Shown: positions 27,101 to 35,267 of the stretch, one piece after another
Layout: the number at the start of each line of letters is the position of its first letter
Numbering within the stretch: position 1 is the stretch's first letter
Assembly: GCA_046565505.1 (NCBI GenBank)
Contig: JBKHYJ010000010.1
Span: 1-64,000, forward strand
DNA length: 64,000 bases
DNA from: JBKHYJ01 sp046565505
Lineage (GTDB): Bacteria; Acidobacteriota; Blastocatellia; UBA7656
Direction of reading: 5' to 3'
Notes under the pieces: generated by a model
What the model was told of the DNA's origin: nothing
The model's database searches: none
What the model saw: the letters and a program-made list of their open reading frames with translations, nothing else
Position numbers and translations under genes: made by a program

Positions 27101-28490
27101 CGTCCTGGGAATGGCCGTGGGGGCCATTTTCGTGGCGCACCGCCTGCGCGAGCGCGAGTACGTCTTGCCGAAAGAGCTGCGCACCTACGTGCCCATCGAG
27201 CCGAACCCATACCTGGTCGGCAACCCCATCCGCACGGAAAAGATGTTCTATGGCCGCGAGGACGACTTCCGCTACGTGCGCACGAAGCTCGAAGGCGTCA
27301 GCCAGGGCGTCGTCATAGTGTTTTGCGGCGAGCGGCGCGCGGGAAAAAGCTCCATCCTTTACCAGGTGCTGAACGGCCGCCTCGGCGACCGATTCATCCC
27401 GGTCTTCGTCGACTTGCAGGAGATGGTCATCTCGTCGGATTCGGAATTCTTCGCGCGCATCTCCCGCCTGATAGCGGAAGCGGTCGCGCGCGCGAACAAC
27501 CGGCAGGCCGGGGGCGTCCCGCCGCCGGGCGCCACGCTGGCGGGCGGGGCCGGCGCGGGCCTCGACGCGGCGAGCGGCGCGGCCGTCACGGGGGGCGTCT
27601 CGCCCACCATCGGCGCGCGGTCAGTCACGCTGTCGCGGGCCACGGGCCCCGCCATAAGCGTCCCGCAATTCGACGGCCGCAACCCTTACCCGGTCTTCCT
27701 CGATTTCCTGGACGAGGTGCTGAGGTCGATAGGCGACCGGACGCTGCTGATATTGATGGACGAGTACGAGCTGATGGAGGGGAAGGTTGACGAAGGCAAG
27801 CTCTCGCCGGAGCTGTTCACTTTCCTGGCCGGGCTGATGGATAACAAAGAGCGACTCGCCCTGATGTTCACGGGCTCGCGCCGGCTGGAGGAGCGCGACA
27901 AGAAGTATTGGCGCGAGCTGCTGAGGCGCTCGCTGTTTCGCAAAGTCGGGTTTTTGTCTGAGAACGACACGTTCCGGCTCATCACGGAGCCCGTGGAAGG
28001 CCGCGTGGTCTACGGCCGCGGCGTGGTAGACGTGATCTACCGCCTGACCGCGGGCCAGCCCTTTTACACGCAGGTCCTCTGCCAGAATATAGTCGATTAC
28101 CTGAACGAGAACGAGCAGAACTGGGTCACGCTCGCCGACCTCACGCATGTCATCGCGGAGATAATAGACAACCCGTTGCCGCAGATGATCTACACCTGGG
28201 ACGTGCTGTCGGACGACGAGAAGCTGGCGCTGTCGCTGCTGGCGGAGGCGCTCCCGGACGGCAACGGCTACGCGACGGCCGGCGAACTGCGCGCGTCCGT
28301 CAAGGCTAACGATTACCCGGTGAACCTCTCCGAGAACACGATCAGGCTCACGCTCGAAGAGATGTTTCGCCGCGAGCTGTTAGAGAAAGACGCGGTCGAT
28401 GGCTTCAGGTTTAAGATAGACCTGTTCCGCCTGTGGATCCGCAGGTCGCATTCGATCTGGCAGGTGGTCAAAGAGGTGCGCACGCTTTAG
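24117..28490 (+). CDS. membrane sensor with double beta-propeller and STAND-like ATPase output
   Basis: 1457-residue transmembrane protein. A signal anchor (about 41-62) is followed by two carboxypeptidase-regulatory-like Ig folds (about 80-255). Then come 14 Reg_prop-type repeats (about 260-880; typical blade VKAIAEDNSGKIWVATSAGV), enough for two seven-bladed propellers, and a Y_Y_Y-like domain (about 905-980). A membrane helix (about 987-1008) leads to a cytoplasmic AAA/STAND-like ATPase: Walker A GERRAGKSS at about 1071, Walker B LLILMDEYE at about 1210, winged-helix-like C-terminus. The outside is that of hybrid two-component sensors, but the histidine kinase is absent. GTG start. Downstream is a second STAND-kinase gene. 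Confidence 0.88.
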   Translation: MSIRTASNPASRRRIRPPRPKRVPHITAARGPRGRGGAASLVLMTLILTAAPLLAVALTGRLLNFRSVAQTQPPPQPEGVAITGTIQDERGQPVADVKVTLLSQDSSLSKLTQGDGRFEFRNLKPGSYRVVAEAVRFRKAVVPVTVARIDETLAPLVIKLAASSLHVAVLDANNQPLGGVAVSLFGKDGGASASPIERKTTDEGGDAYFGRLSPGSYQLTVIKRGYEEYRYEVFISSDKTTEIPLQLLVAPVIPINEKAVIRYGAPNLPSKNVGSIFEDSQGWMWFGTDKGVARFNGADFKSSAGTGAAYEPLSGEDVRSITEDRSGLMWLATSRGVRRMLKNGSDAAVVLDGRDARQVSVDSRGKVWAATAGGAFRFDGKEVTAFDESRGLPSNDVKAIAEDNSGKIWVATSAGVAIIEGDKPLPLQRWRDAQTAQSQPRDGQQPEAAIEDAQAVFVDQAGVVWLATSKGVFLFDGNHIAPAAIDALRAPAGPAKPTPAAPVRAMCEDRLGRMWFALTSGGVLLYDPARRESQRLSFLDRDRVAAIFTGREGHVWFASDNGVVHGDFYSFVSFTTSRGLSDNDVRAVVEVPGASRQAGLWFLTASGVSRIEGERFAPVERFRASVGVRAVAFDRAGAAWFATEQGVLRLSEQTLTQFNEGNKLPANNVHWLMSTADDSAIVFATTRGAAIFKDGEIRGLDALAGFDVRHVFEDSDKRLWFSTARGAATLDPVTGEMDLIDTSRGLADNDTRWITRFNDRLLIATRAGVQAYNSRDRGASGLSAFDTEPTSTMFVDRDGYLWSGTDEGQVKKFALIGGYIVPTVYSDEIYALTGSRINSFSQDSLGRIWIATGRGVVRHTPVTAPPPAQVSLEVDGRAELAAAPEASAFDVPYGRHKLTFRFAAVSMSGQVRYLYRINSQNGNEPWEVLPVQQGVERETSRSDLDEGTHTFELIALNRDLYGGGTPASIAPAAMLSIRIGSPFWKRWWFYGLSVAVLGMAVGAIFVAHRLREREYVLPKELRTYVPIEPNPYLVGNPIRTEKMFYGREDDFRYVRTKLEGVSQGVVIVFCGERRAGKSSILYQVLNGRLGDRFIPVFVDLQEMVISSDSEFFARISRLIAEAVARANNRQAGGVPPPGATLAGGAGAGLDAASGAAVTGGVSPTIGARSVTLSRATGPAISVPQFDGRNPYPVFLDFLDEVLRSIGDRTLLILMDEYELMEGKVDEGKLSPELFTFLAGLMDNKERLALMFTGSRRLEERDKKYWRELLRRSLFRKVGFLSENDTFRLITEPVEGRVVYGRGVVDVIYRLTAGQPFYTQVLCQNIVDYLNENEQNWVTLADLTHVIAEIIDNPLPQMIYTWDVLSDDEKLALSLLAEALPDGNGYATAGELRASVKANDYPVNLSENTIRLTLEEMFRRELLEKDAVDGFRFKIDLFRLWIRRSHSIWQVVKEVRTL

Positions 28491-28522
28491 AGTGTTAAGG
28501 CGGTGGGCCGGGGGCGCATCCC

Positions 28523-30505
28523 GTGGCGGGCGGGATAAAATCCGGGGCGCGGCGACCCCGGGGGAGTGGGGTGGTGCGAAATCCGTACCTGAATCGGGTG
28601 GCGATCAAAGACACGGCGCAGTTTTTCGGCCGCTCGCGCGAGGTGTCGAAGATTTTCTCGCGCATAGGCTCGTCGCGCCCGCAGTCCATCTCGGTCGTAG
28701 GCGAGCGCCGGATAGGCAAATCGTCCCTGCTTTACTACATCAATCACCCGCAGGTCCGCTCGCGCCTGCTCGACGCCTCGGGCTCTTACACCTTCGCCTT
28801 CATAGACCTCCAGCAGAAGCGGCGGCTGACGCTGACCGAGTTTTTCAAAGAGCTGTTCTCCCTCATTGCCAGGGAGGTCAACGACGACTCGGTCGCGCGG
28901 CTTGAGCCCGCGTTTGATTCCGTCCGCGCGCTGCTGGAGGGGTTCCGGCGTGAGGGGCGGAAGCTCGTCGTCTTGTTCGACGAGTTCGACGCCATCACAA
29001 CGAACAGGGCGTTCGACCTGGAGTTCTACTCGTTCCTACGCTCCATAGCCAACAACTATGACGTGGCCTACGTGACCAGCTCCGCGCGCGACCTGCAGGA
29101 ACTCTGCCACACGCAGTTGATAGCCGACTCGCCCTTCTTCAACATCTTCACCAACGTCTTCCTGCGCGCCTTCACGCGCAAAGAGGCCGCCGAGCTGATC
29201 GCGAAGCCATCGGCCGAAGCGGGGCTGCCGCTGGAGGGCTACGCGCGGCGGATCATGGAGCTGGCGGGGCACTTCCCATACTTCTTGCAGATCGCCTGCT
29301 CGGCCTACTTCGACCAGCTCTCCGAGAACGGCGGCAAGCTCGACCGCGAGGAGGTCGAGGCGACGTTCCTCGACGAGGCCAAGGGGCAGTTCCGCTTCAT
29401 CTGGGACCACATGAGCGACAGCCACCGCCGCTGCGTCCGCGACTTCGTTGAGAACGGCCAGGTGGAAAAGGAGCAGGCGCACGTCTACGAGGATTTGAAG
29501 CGCGCGGGGTACTTCATCGAGGACGACCGCGGCCCGCGCATCTTCTCCACGGCGTTCCCGACCGTCATCTCGCGGCCGCGCGTCATCACCACGGAGCTTC
29601 GCGAGACGGACCGCGCCGCCATGGCCGTCCATGACGGGAAGACGGAGAAGGTCGCCGCGCCGCCGCTCATCGAACCCGAGGGCCACATAGGGCGCTTCGA
29701 CATACGGCGCTCGCTGGGGGCGGGCGGCATGGGCGAGATATTCGAGGCCTACGACACGGACCTACAGCGCACGGTGGCTATCAAGGTGCTCGCGTCGAAG
29801 CACGTCGAAGACGAGACGATGAAGCAGCGGTTCTTGAGGGAGGCGCGCATGGCGTCGCAGCTCAACCACCCGAACATCGCGACCATCTACGAGATCGGCG
29901 AAGCGGCCGGCAACCCCTACATAGTCATGGAATACGTCGAGGGCGAGACGCTGGCCGACCGCCTCGCGAACGGGCCCCTGGATTTCAAGGAGGTAGTCGA
30001 GGTGGGCGAGCAGTCATCGGCGGCGCTCGCCGAGGCGCACGAGCGCGGCGTCGTACACCGCGACATCAAGTCCGCGAACATAATGATCACGGGGCGGGGC
30101 AAGGTGAAGGTGCTCGACTTCGGCCTGGCGAAGCCGCTGCCGGCCATCGACCGCGCGGTCAGCAAGGCGCACCTGACGGAATCGGGCGTGCTGCTCGGGA
30201 CCGTCAGCTACATGTCGCCCGAGCAGGCGACCGGGCGCGGCGAGGTGACGCACCTATCGGATATTTTTTCGCTCGGCGTCGTCCTCTATGAAATCACCAC
30301 GGGGTCGTTGCCATTCGAGGGCGAGACCTACTTCCAAACTATCGAAGCGATAGATAAGCGCCCGCACGCCCCCGTCAGCAAGCGCCGCAAGGGCGCGCCC
30401 GCCGCGCTCGTCAACGTAATAGAGCGCATGCTCAAGAAGGCCCCCGCCGAACGGTATCAATCGGCGGCAGAGGTGGCGGAGGACCTTCGCAGGTGCGGGG
30501 TGTGA
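28523..30505 (+). CDS. STAND-like ATPase fused to a Ser/Thr protein kinase
   Basis: 660 residues in the longest reading (GTG). GTG codons at 28571 or 28574 with GGGGAG 4-7 nt upstream may be the true start, giving MVRNPYLNRV. The N-terminal ATPase has Walker A GERRIGKSSLL (about 60-70) and Walker B LVVLFDEFD (about 148). It is of the archaeal-ATPase/STAND type and resembles the C-terminal part of the preceding gene product. A complete Hanks-type kinase domain follows (about 390-655): GAGGMGE loop, VAIK lysine (about 421), VHRDIKSAN, LDFGLA and MSPEQ. It begins 32 nt after the sensor gene and is clearly its partner. Confidence 0.88.
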   Translation: MAGGIKSGARRPRGSGVVRNPYLNRVAIKDTAQFFGRSREVSKIFSRIGSSRPQSISVVGERRIGKSSLLYYINHPQVRSRLLDASGSYTFAFIDLQQKRRLTLTEFFKELFSLIAREVNDDSVARLEPAFDSVRALLEGFRREGRKLVVLFDEFDAITTNRAFDLEFYSFLRSIANNYDVAYVTSSARDLQELCHTQLIADSPFFNIFTNVFLRAFTRKEAAELIAKPSAEAGLPLEGYARRIMELAGHFPYFLQIACSAYFDQLSENGGKLDREEVEATFLDEAKGQFRFIWDHMSDSHRRCVRDFVENGQVEKEQAHVYEDLKRAGYFIEDDRGPRIFSTAFPTVISRPRVITTELRETDRAAMAVHDGKTEKVAAPPLIEPEGHIGRFDIRRSLGAGGMGEIFEAYDTDLQRTVAIKVLASKHVEDETMKQRFLREARMASQLNHPNIATIYEIGEAAGNPYIVMEYVEGETLADRLANGPLDFKEVVEVGEQSSAALAEAHERGVVHRDIKSANIMITGRGKVKVLDFGLAKPLPAIDRAVSKAHLTESGVLLGTVSYMSPEQATGRGEVTHLSDIFSLGVVLYEITTGSLPFEGETYFQTIEAIDKRPHAPVSKRRKGAPAALVNVIERMLKKAPAERYQSAAEVAEDLRRCGV

Positions 30506-30572
30506 GGGTTGAGGCGTCAAGAATTAATGATTTGAAACTCGTGTCTCGACCCTCCCGCCCGCCGCGCGCCAT

Positions 30573-31247
30573 TCACTGCTCGCCGCCCCCCCTGCGGTGT
30601 TCCGGGCTGATCGATATTTCTTCCGAGTCGCGCGACTCGCGCGTGAACATCAAAAAGCCTACCCCGACGATTGCCAGGACGATCACCAGGACCGTCACCA
30701 GAAAGTACCAGGGCAAGTTCGTCTCGTTGGGGTTCCCCGGGTCGCCCCCGCCCGTCGCCAGCAGCACGAACGGCCCGACTATAGCCCCCACGAGCCCGAC
30801 CAGCAATGCTATCCTGTCGAGCACCCCCTCCTGCGGCACTTTCACGTGCCAGCCCCAGTAGGCGCCCGCCGTCGACGCGACCAGCGCGAGCGCTAAAAAT
30901 AACGCGCCGCGCCGCAAGTCATTAAGCAAATAGCCGCTGATGAACTGGGCCTTGCTGCCGCGCGGCAGGGCCGAATAGACGAGCACGACGAGTGCCATCG
31001 TGATGGCCGCGACGAGCAGCGAATCGAGCACGCGGACCTCTTCGCTCATCCACCCGATGACGAAGCCGCCTATTAAGAACGCCCCGAGCATCAGGCCGAA
31101 CACTATCACTATAAGGGTGTCCTGCGGCACGCCCGTCCGGCTGCCCGCCGCGTTATAGGCGATGGCGGTGAAGGCAAGGGAGATAAGCACTTGAAGCCCG
31201 AAGGTGAAGCCAAGCCCCACTAGAATCCATTTAGTGCGCTCTCTCAT
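30573..31247 (-). CDS. multi-pass membrane protein of unknown function
   Basis: 224 residues with about six hydrophobic helices (starting WILVGLGFTFGLQVLISLAF) and a short charged C-terminal tail. The motif GFVIGWMSEEVRVLDSLLVAA resembles small DUF membrane proteins, but I cannot name a family. GGGAG precedes the ATG. It converges on the STAND-kinase gene (67 nt apart) and lies downstream of feoB on the same strand with a 111-nt gap. Confidence 0.75.
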   Translation of the reverse strand: MRERTKWILVGLGFTFGLQVLISLAFTAIAYNAAGSRTGVPQDTLIVIVFGLMLGAFLIGGFVIGWMSEEVRVLDSLLVAAITMALVVLVYSALPRGSKAQFISGYLLNDLRRGALFLALALVASTAGAYWGWHVKVPQEGVLDRIALLVGLVGAIVGPFVLLATGGGDPGNPNETNLPWYFLVTVLVIVLAIVGVGFLMFTRESRDSEEISISPEHRRGGGEQ

Positions 31248-31358
31248 TTTACGCTCCCCTGATTCGGGCTTGAATCATTGACGCTATCTTAGACCCCGGC
31301 AGGGCCGGTGTCAAAGAAGGGCAGAAAGAGGCTGGAGCGCGCGCGGATGGCGGCGGGC

Positions 31359-33362
31359 TTATTCGACGCCGAACAGTCGCAGGCACTGGACTGTGGCAGT
31401 CGACAGGACGTACCCGAGCCCGCTGTAGAAGAGCAATTGCAGCCCCGCCATACGCCAGGAGTTGGTCTCCGCGTGGACGACGGAGACCGTCGAGAGGCAC
31501 TGGAGCGAGAAGAAGAAGAAGACTATCAGCCCGATGACGCTCGACGCGGTGAAGACTCTCTCCGTGCTGTTTGCGAAAGTCGCCGCCCGCATGTTTTCGA
31601 GCAATCCCGACTGCTGCGTCTCTTCCTCGCCGGCGACATGGAAGACTATCGCCATTGTGCTCACGAAGACTTCGCGCGCGCCGAAGGCGCTTATGAGCCC
31701 GACGCCGACGCGCCAATCCGCCCCCATGGGGTGAAGCGCTGGCTCTATTGCTTGCCCGAGCTGCGCGGCGAAGGAGTGGTCCAGGTCGCTCGGCGCGATG
31801 AGCGCCGGGCGCGTGCCTTCGACCGTGCTGGGCTGCTGCGACCCGAGTCCGAAGTTTGAGAGCACCCACAGGCAGGACGAGATGATTATGATCGGGGTCC
31901 CCGCGCGCTTGAGGTAGGAGGAGGCGCGGCCCCAGGTGATCCTAAGCGTCGGCTTCAAGAGCGGCCTGCGGTAGACGGGCATCTCCATGGCGAGCATTGA
32001 AGTGGACCGCTTGCCTAAAATAAATCGGCTGATTAAGCCGGCCGTCAGCGCGCCGCTCAATAGGCTGGCGACGTAGATGGCCGCGAGCGCGAGCCCCGCC
32101 TTGCCCGCCGCCCCCGGCAGCAGCGCGGCCAAAAGCAGCGCGTATACGGGCAGCCGCGCGCTGCAACTCATCAGCGGTAGAATCCATATGGTCAGCAGCC
32201 GCTCGCGCTTCGACGGGATCGTGCGCGCCGCGAGCACCGCGGGTATCGCGCAGGCGTAGCCCGAAAGCATGGGCACGAACGACCTCCCATGCAGCCCCAG
32301 GTGAGAAAGCGGCTTATCCACGAGCGCCGCGCCGCGCGAAAGATAGCCGGAATCTTCCAGCAGCGTCATCAGGAAAAATAGAATGACTATCTGCGGGAAG
32401 AAGACCGCTACCGCGCCTACGCCGCCGATCAGCCCCTCGGCTATGAAGCGCGACAACACTCCTTCCGGGAGCGCCCCCAGCGCGAGCACGCCCGCCTCCT
32501 TGAAGGCCCAGTCAATTAGATCCATGAATGGCTGCGCCGCCCAGAATATCGACGCGAACAGCCCGCCGAGGACCGCGAAGAAAATAGGAAACCCGAGGTA
32601 GCGGTGCAGCACCACGGAGTCCACGCGGGCCGTGAACGAGTTCTGCGCGAGCACAAGCCCCTTGCTCTTGCGAATGGCCCCGCTCCCGTCAAGCAGGCGG
32701 CGTATCGCTTTATAGGCCGCCACAGGCTCGTCGGGCAATTGCGCGAGCGCGTTCCGGTATTCAAACGCGCCGGCCATCACGCCGCGCAGGGCCGCGACCA
32801 GCTCCGCCACGCCCCACCCCGTGCGCCCATCCAGGGCGACGACAGGGACCCGCAGCGCCTCGGACAGTTTATTCACGTTGACGGATTGTTCGGCCTGCGC
32901 CAGCAGGTCCATCATCGTAAGCGCGATGACTATTGGCTTGCCCTGGCCCGCGACGAAGGCGGCGAACTTCAAATGCCGCTCCATCTGAGTCACGTCGATG
33001 ACTACTATCAGCGCGTCGGGGTGGATCGAGTGGTGGCGCCCTTCGAGCACCTGGCAGGAAAGCTCTTCTTCGGGCGTGGGGGCGACGGTGCTGTGCACGC
33101 CGGGCAGGTCCACGAGCAGGATTTCGGGCCCGAACTCCGGCTTGCTCTTGCCCCGCGATAAAGTGACCGTCACGCCCGGGTAATTGGCCGTGTGAAACCC
33201 GCCGCCCGTGAGCGCATTCATCAGCGCGGTCTTGCCCGCATTCGGCACTCCCGCCAGGCAGACCGTCAGTGGCTTAGGTTCGCTTTCGGTTAGGTGAGGG
33301 GCCGGCCTTTCAATCCCTGGCTTGATCTCAGGGGAAGCCACATTCGTTGAACTCATATTCAC
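31359..33362 (-). CDS. feoB: ferrous iron transport protein B
   Basis: GTP-linked Fe(II) uptake across the inner membrane. The N-terminal G domain has G1 GVPNAGKTALMN and G3 DLPGVHS. The membrane part includes the gate motifs LSGYACAIPAVLAARTI and a second gate-like region near SAFGAREVFVSTMAIVFH. At 667 residues it is slightly short but complete. The listed start is a GTG overlapping the feoA stop by one base (TAGTG); an ATG six bases on (33356) is the alternative. Transcribed with feoA under a palindromic iron-box candidate. Confidence 0.96.
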   Translation of the reverse strand: MNMSSTNVASPEIKPGIERPAPHLTESEPKPLTVCLAGVPNAGKTALMNALTGGGFHTANYPGVTVTLSRGKSKPEFGPEILLVDLPGVHSTVAPTPEEELSCQVLEGRHHSIHPDALIVVIDVTQMERHLKFAAFVAGQGKPIVIALTMMDLLAQAEQSVNVNKLSEALRVPVVALDGRTGWGVAELVAALRGVMAGAFEYRNALAQLPDEPVAAYKAIRRLLDGSGAIRKSKGLVLAQNSFTARVDSVVLHRYLGFPIFFAVLGGLFASIFWAAQPFMDLIDWAFKEAGVLALGALPEGVLSRFIAEGLIGGVGAVAVFFPQIVILFFLMTLLEDSGYLSRGAALVDKPLSHLGLHGRSFVPMLSGYACAIPAVLAARTIPSKRERLLTIWILPLMSCSARLPVYALLLAALLPGAAGKAGLALAAIYVASLLSGALTAGLISRFILGKRSTSMLAMEMPVYRRPLLKPTLRITWGRASSYLKRAGTPIIIISSCLWVLSNFGLGSQQPSTVEGTRPALIAPSDLDHSFAAQLGQAIEPALHPMGADWRVGVGLISAFGAREVFVSTMAIVFHVAGEEETQQSGLLENMRAATFANSTERVFTASSVIGLIVFFFFSLQCLSTVSVVHAETNSWRMAGLQLLFYSGLGYVLSTATVQCLRLFGVE

Positions 33363-33580
33363 TACTGGACTCGTATCCAGGCGGCTTCCCGCCTCCTGAG
33401 CGCGAGCCGCATCCCGCGCACTACCACGACCAGCGGGTCCCCGAGCGGGACCGCCTGCACGACCGCCATTTCTTCGCCGGGCGTGAGGCCCAGGTCGAGT
33501 AACCTACGGCATTCGTCCTCGGGGCCATCAAGCCTTTCAATTCTGTATAGCTTATTGCGCGCCGCGTCTAACAGACTCAT
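33362..33580 (-). CDS. feoA: ferrous iron transport protein A
   Basis: 72-residue SH3-like partner of FeoB, cytoplasmic. It contains the typical RRLLDLGLTPGEEMAVVQAVPLGDPLVV segment and a final beta hairpin. AGGAAA lies before the ATG. The stop overlaps the feoB start by one base, so the two are translationally coupled. The candidate iron box lies about 45 nt upstream. Confidence 0.92.
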   Translation of the reverse strand: MSLLDAARNKLYRIERLDGPEDECRRLLDLGLTPGEEMAVVQAVPLGDPLVVVVRGMRLALRRREAAWIRVQ

Positions 33581-33623
33581 ATAATTTCCTACCTGGATAA
33601 GGCCAAAATTTCGGCTTCAAATG

Positions 33624-33640
33624 AAAATGAATTTCATTTT
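33624..33640 (-). promoter_or_regulatory. palindromic Fur/DtxR-type box upstream of feoAB
   Basis: AAAATGAA-T-TTCATTTT is a perfect 8-1-8 inverted repeat in otherwise GC-rich DNA, 44 nt upstream of the feoA start. Its size and AT-rich spacing match known iron-responsive repressor sites, so iron repression of feoAB is likely (inference). Confidence 0.65.
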
Positions 33641-33671
33641 GTTCCGGCAATCCGAAGGATAGAGCTAAAGC

Positions 33672-33706
33672 CCCCGGATGTCAACACAATACTGAATCCT
33701 CCGGGG
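33672..33706 (-). terminator. imperfect hairpin after the CCA enzyme gene
   Basis: CCCCGGA at 33672-33678 pairs with TCCGGGG at 33700-33706 around a 21-nt loop, between the CCA gene and the feoAB box. Weak terminator candidate. Confidence 0.3.
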
Positions 33707-33729
33707 TAATTCTGAATTCACGGGTGCTT

Positions 33730-35145
33730 TCAGTCCGAGCGGCGGGCGGCGGCGAGCGCCTCTTCAAGGCTCGTGACCTCGCCGTCGAGTTGGAGCTCGT
33801 AAACGCGCCGAAGTACCTCCCCCATCCTCGAGCCCGGCGCGAATCCCGCGGCGAGCAGGTGGCGCCCCTGGAGCAGCGGCGCAGGCGGGCCCTGGTCCAC
33901 GCCGAGGGCGCGCGCCCTTTCGATGAACCATTCTTCCGCTACGGGCGGGCGGCCTAGCCCGAGTCCGTGCGCTTTAGCGACCCTGTAGAGCAGGTCAAGG
34001 CTGACGCTGCGCGCGAGCCTGCGGAAGTCGCCGTCGGTAACCCTGTCCCGCTTTTGATAGAAGTCTTGCGGCCTGAGGTGCTCGCGCACGAGCGCAGGTG
34101 CCTGCGCGCGAACGTTGTAGCCATCAAAGGTGTAAATCCCAAACCTATTTATCACCGCTTCCGCCGGGCCGACGCCCGCCCCGCCATAGTCGAATGATTG
34201 ATCGCCGGGCCGCGCGAAAGGTCTGCCCAGGTCGGAGCATAATGCCGCGAGCATCACGCTTATACGTCTTGCCGCCGGGAGGTCGCGCGTAAGCTTCACG
34301 GCCTCGTCGATAGAGCGCTTCGTGTGTGTGAAGGCGTCTGGCCCCGGGTCAGGGCCGGCCCCCATCAGGCAGCCTACCAGCGCGCGAACCTCCGGCAGCA
34401 GCTTGTCGAGCACGCCGAGGTCGAGGGCGGTGTCGAGGCCGACCGAGGGCCGTTCGGCGAGCGTGAGCAGTTTTTCTACTTCGCCCCATACGCGCTCGCG
34501 CGGCAGGTCGGCGAGGTCTATCCGCCTGCACAATTCGGCCGTCTCGGATTCGACGGTCATCTCGAACCGGGCGGCGAATTGTACGGCGCGCAGGACTCTG
34601 AGGCTGTCTTCGATGAAAGTGTCGCCGGCGACCGCCCTGAGCACACGCATCTCCAGGTCGCGGGCCCCGCCGAACGGGTCCACTAACTCGCCCGCGAGCG
34701 GGTCGTATAGAATCGCGTTTATAGTGAAGTCACGCCTCCGCGCGGCCTCTTGAAAGCTCATCGTCGGGTCGCCTTCGATAACGAATGCGCGATGACCTCG
34801 GCCGGACTTTGACTCGCGCCTCGGGATAGACACGTCTATCTCGAAGCGGTCTCCCGGCTGAGATTTCAGGCTTGAAACTTCAGTCTGGTGGCCCGCGGGC
34901 GGTGAAATGCTTTCTGAATTTCGGAAAGTGAGTTTGTAGACGGAGAAGTGCTCGCCCACCGTATTGACCTGGCCGAGTGTCTCCAGCACGCCGCGCAGCC
35001 GCCGAGGCTCGACGCCGTAGACCTCCACGTCGAAGTCCTTGGACTCGACCCCGAGCAAGTAATCGCGCACCCAGCCGCCGACGAGCATAGCCCGCCCGCC
35101 CGCGCCGCGCACAGCTTCGCACAGCCTCAACACCTGCTCGTTCAT
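33730..35145 (-). CDS. CCA tRNA nucleotidyltransferase / poly(A) polymerase family
   Basis: Adds or repairs the 3' CCA end of tRNA, or polyadenylates RNA; the family cannot be split safely from sequence. The nucleotidyltransferase head has GGWVRDYLLG with catalytic DFDVEVYG and the RRRDFTINA neck. An insert of about 25 residues after about residue 75 is unusual. The C-terminal HD-domain position reads LCSDLGRP rather than HD, so phosphohydrolase activity is probably lost. No Shine-Dalgarno: a TATTCT 7 nt before the ATG suggests a short or absent leader. Confidence 0.85.
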   Translation of the reverse strand: MNEQVLRLCEAVRGAGGRAMLVGGWVRDYLLGVESKDFDVEVYGVEPRRLRGVLETLGQVNTVGEHFSVYKLTFRNSESISPPAGHQTEVSSLKSQPGDRFEIDVSIPRRESKSGRGHRAFVIEGDPTMSFQEAARRRDFTINAILYDPLAGELVDPFGGARDLEMRVLRAVAGDTFIEDSLRVLRAVQFAARFEMTVESETAELCRRIDLADLPRERVWGEVEKLLTLAERPSVGLDTALDLGVLDKLLPEVRALVGCLMGAGPDPGPDAFTHTKRSIDEAVKLTRDLPAARRISVMLAALCSDLGRPFARPGDQSFDYGGAGVGPAEAVINRFGIYTFDGYNVRAQAPALVREHLRPQDFYQKRDRVTDGDFRRLARSVSLDLLYRVAKAHGLGLGRPPVAEEWFIERARALGVDQGPPAPLLQGRHLLAAGFAPGSRMGEVLRRVYELQLDGEVTSLEEALAAARRSD

Positions 35146-35267
35146 CGAGAGAAGAATAGCCTCATAGTGCGGAAGGGAAAAGCTGAGGCAGGCGGTCGGC
35201 GGCCGCGGCCGTTATCATCGCCCGCATGGCGGTAGACGATGGTGGGCTGCCGGCCGCCACGGAAGTG

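Noticed and set aside
24117..30505. STAND pair as an anti-phage (Avs-like) defence system
   Set aside because: STAND proteins occur in defence, but there is no nuclease, protease or other effector here, no mobile-element context, and the first gene is a membrane sensor, so signalling is the better reading.
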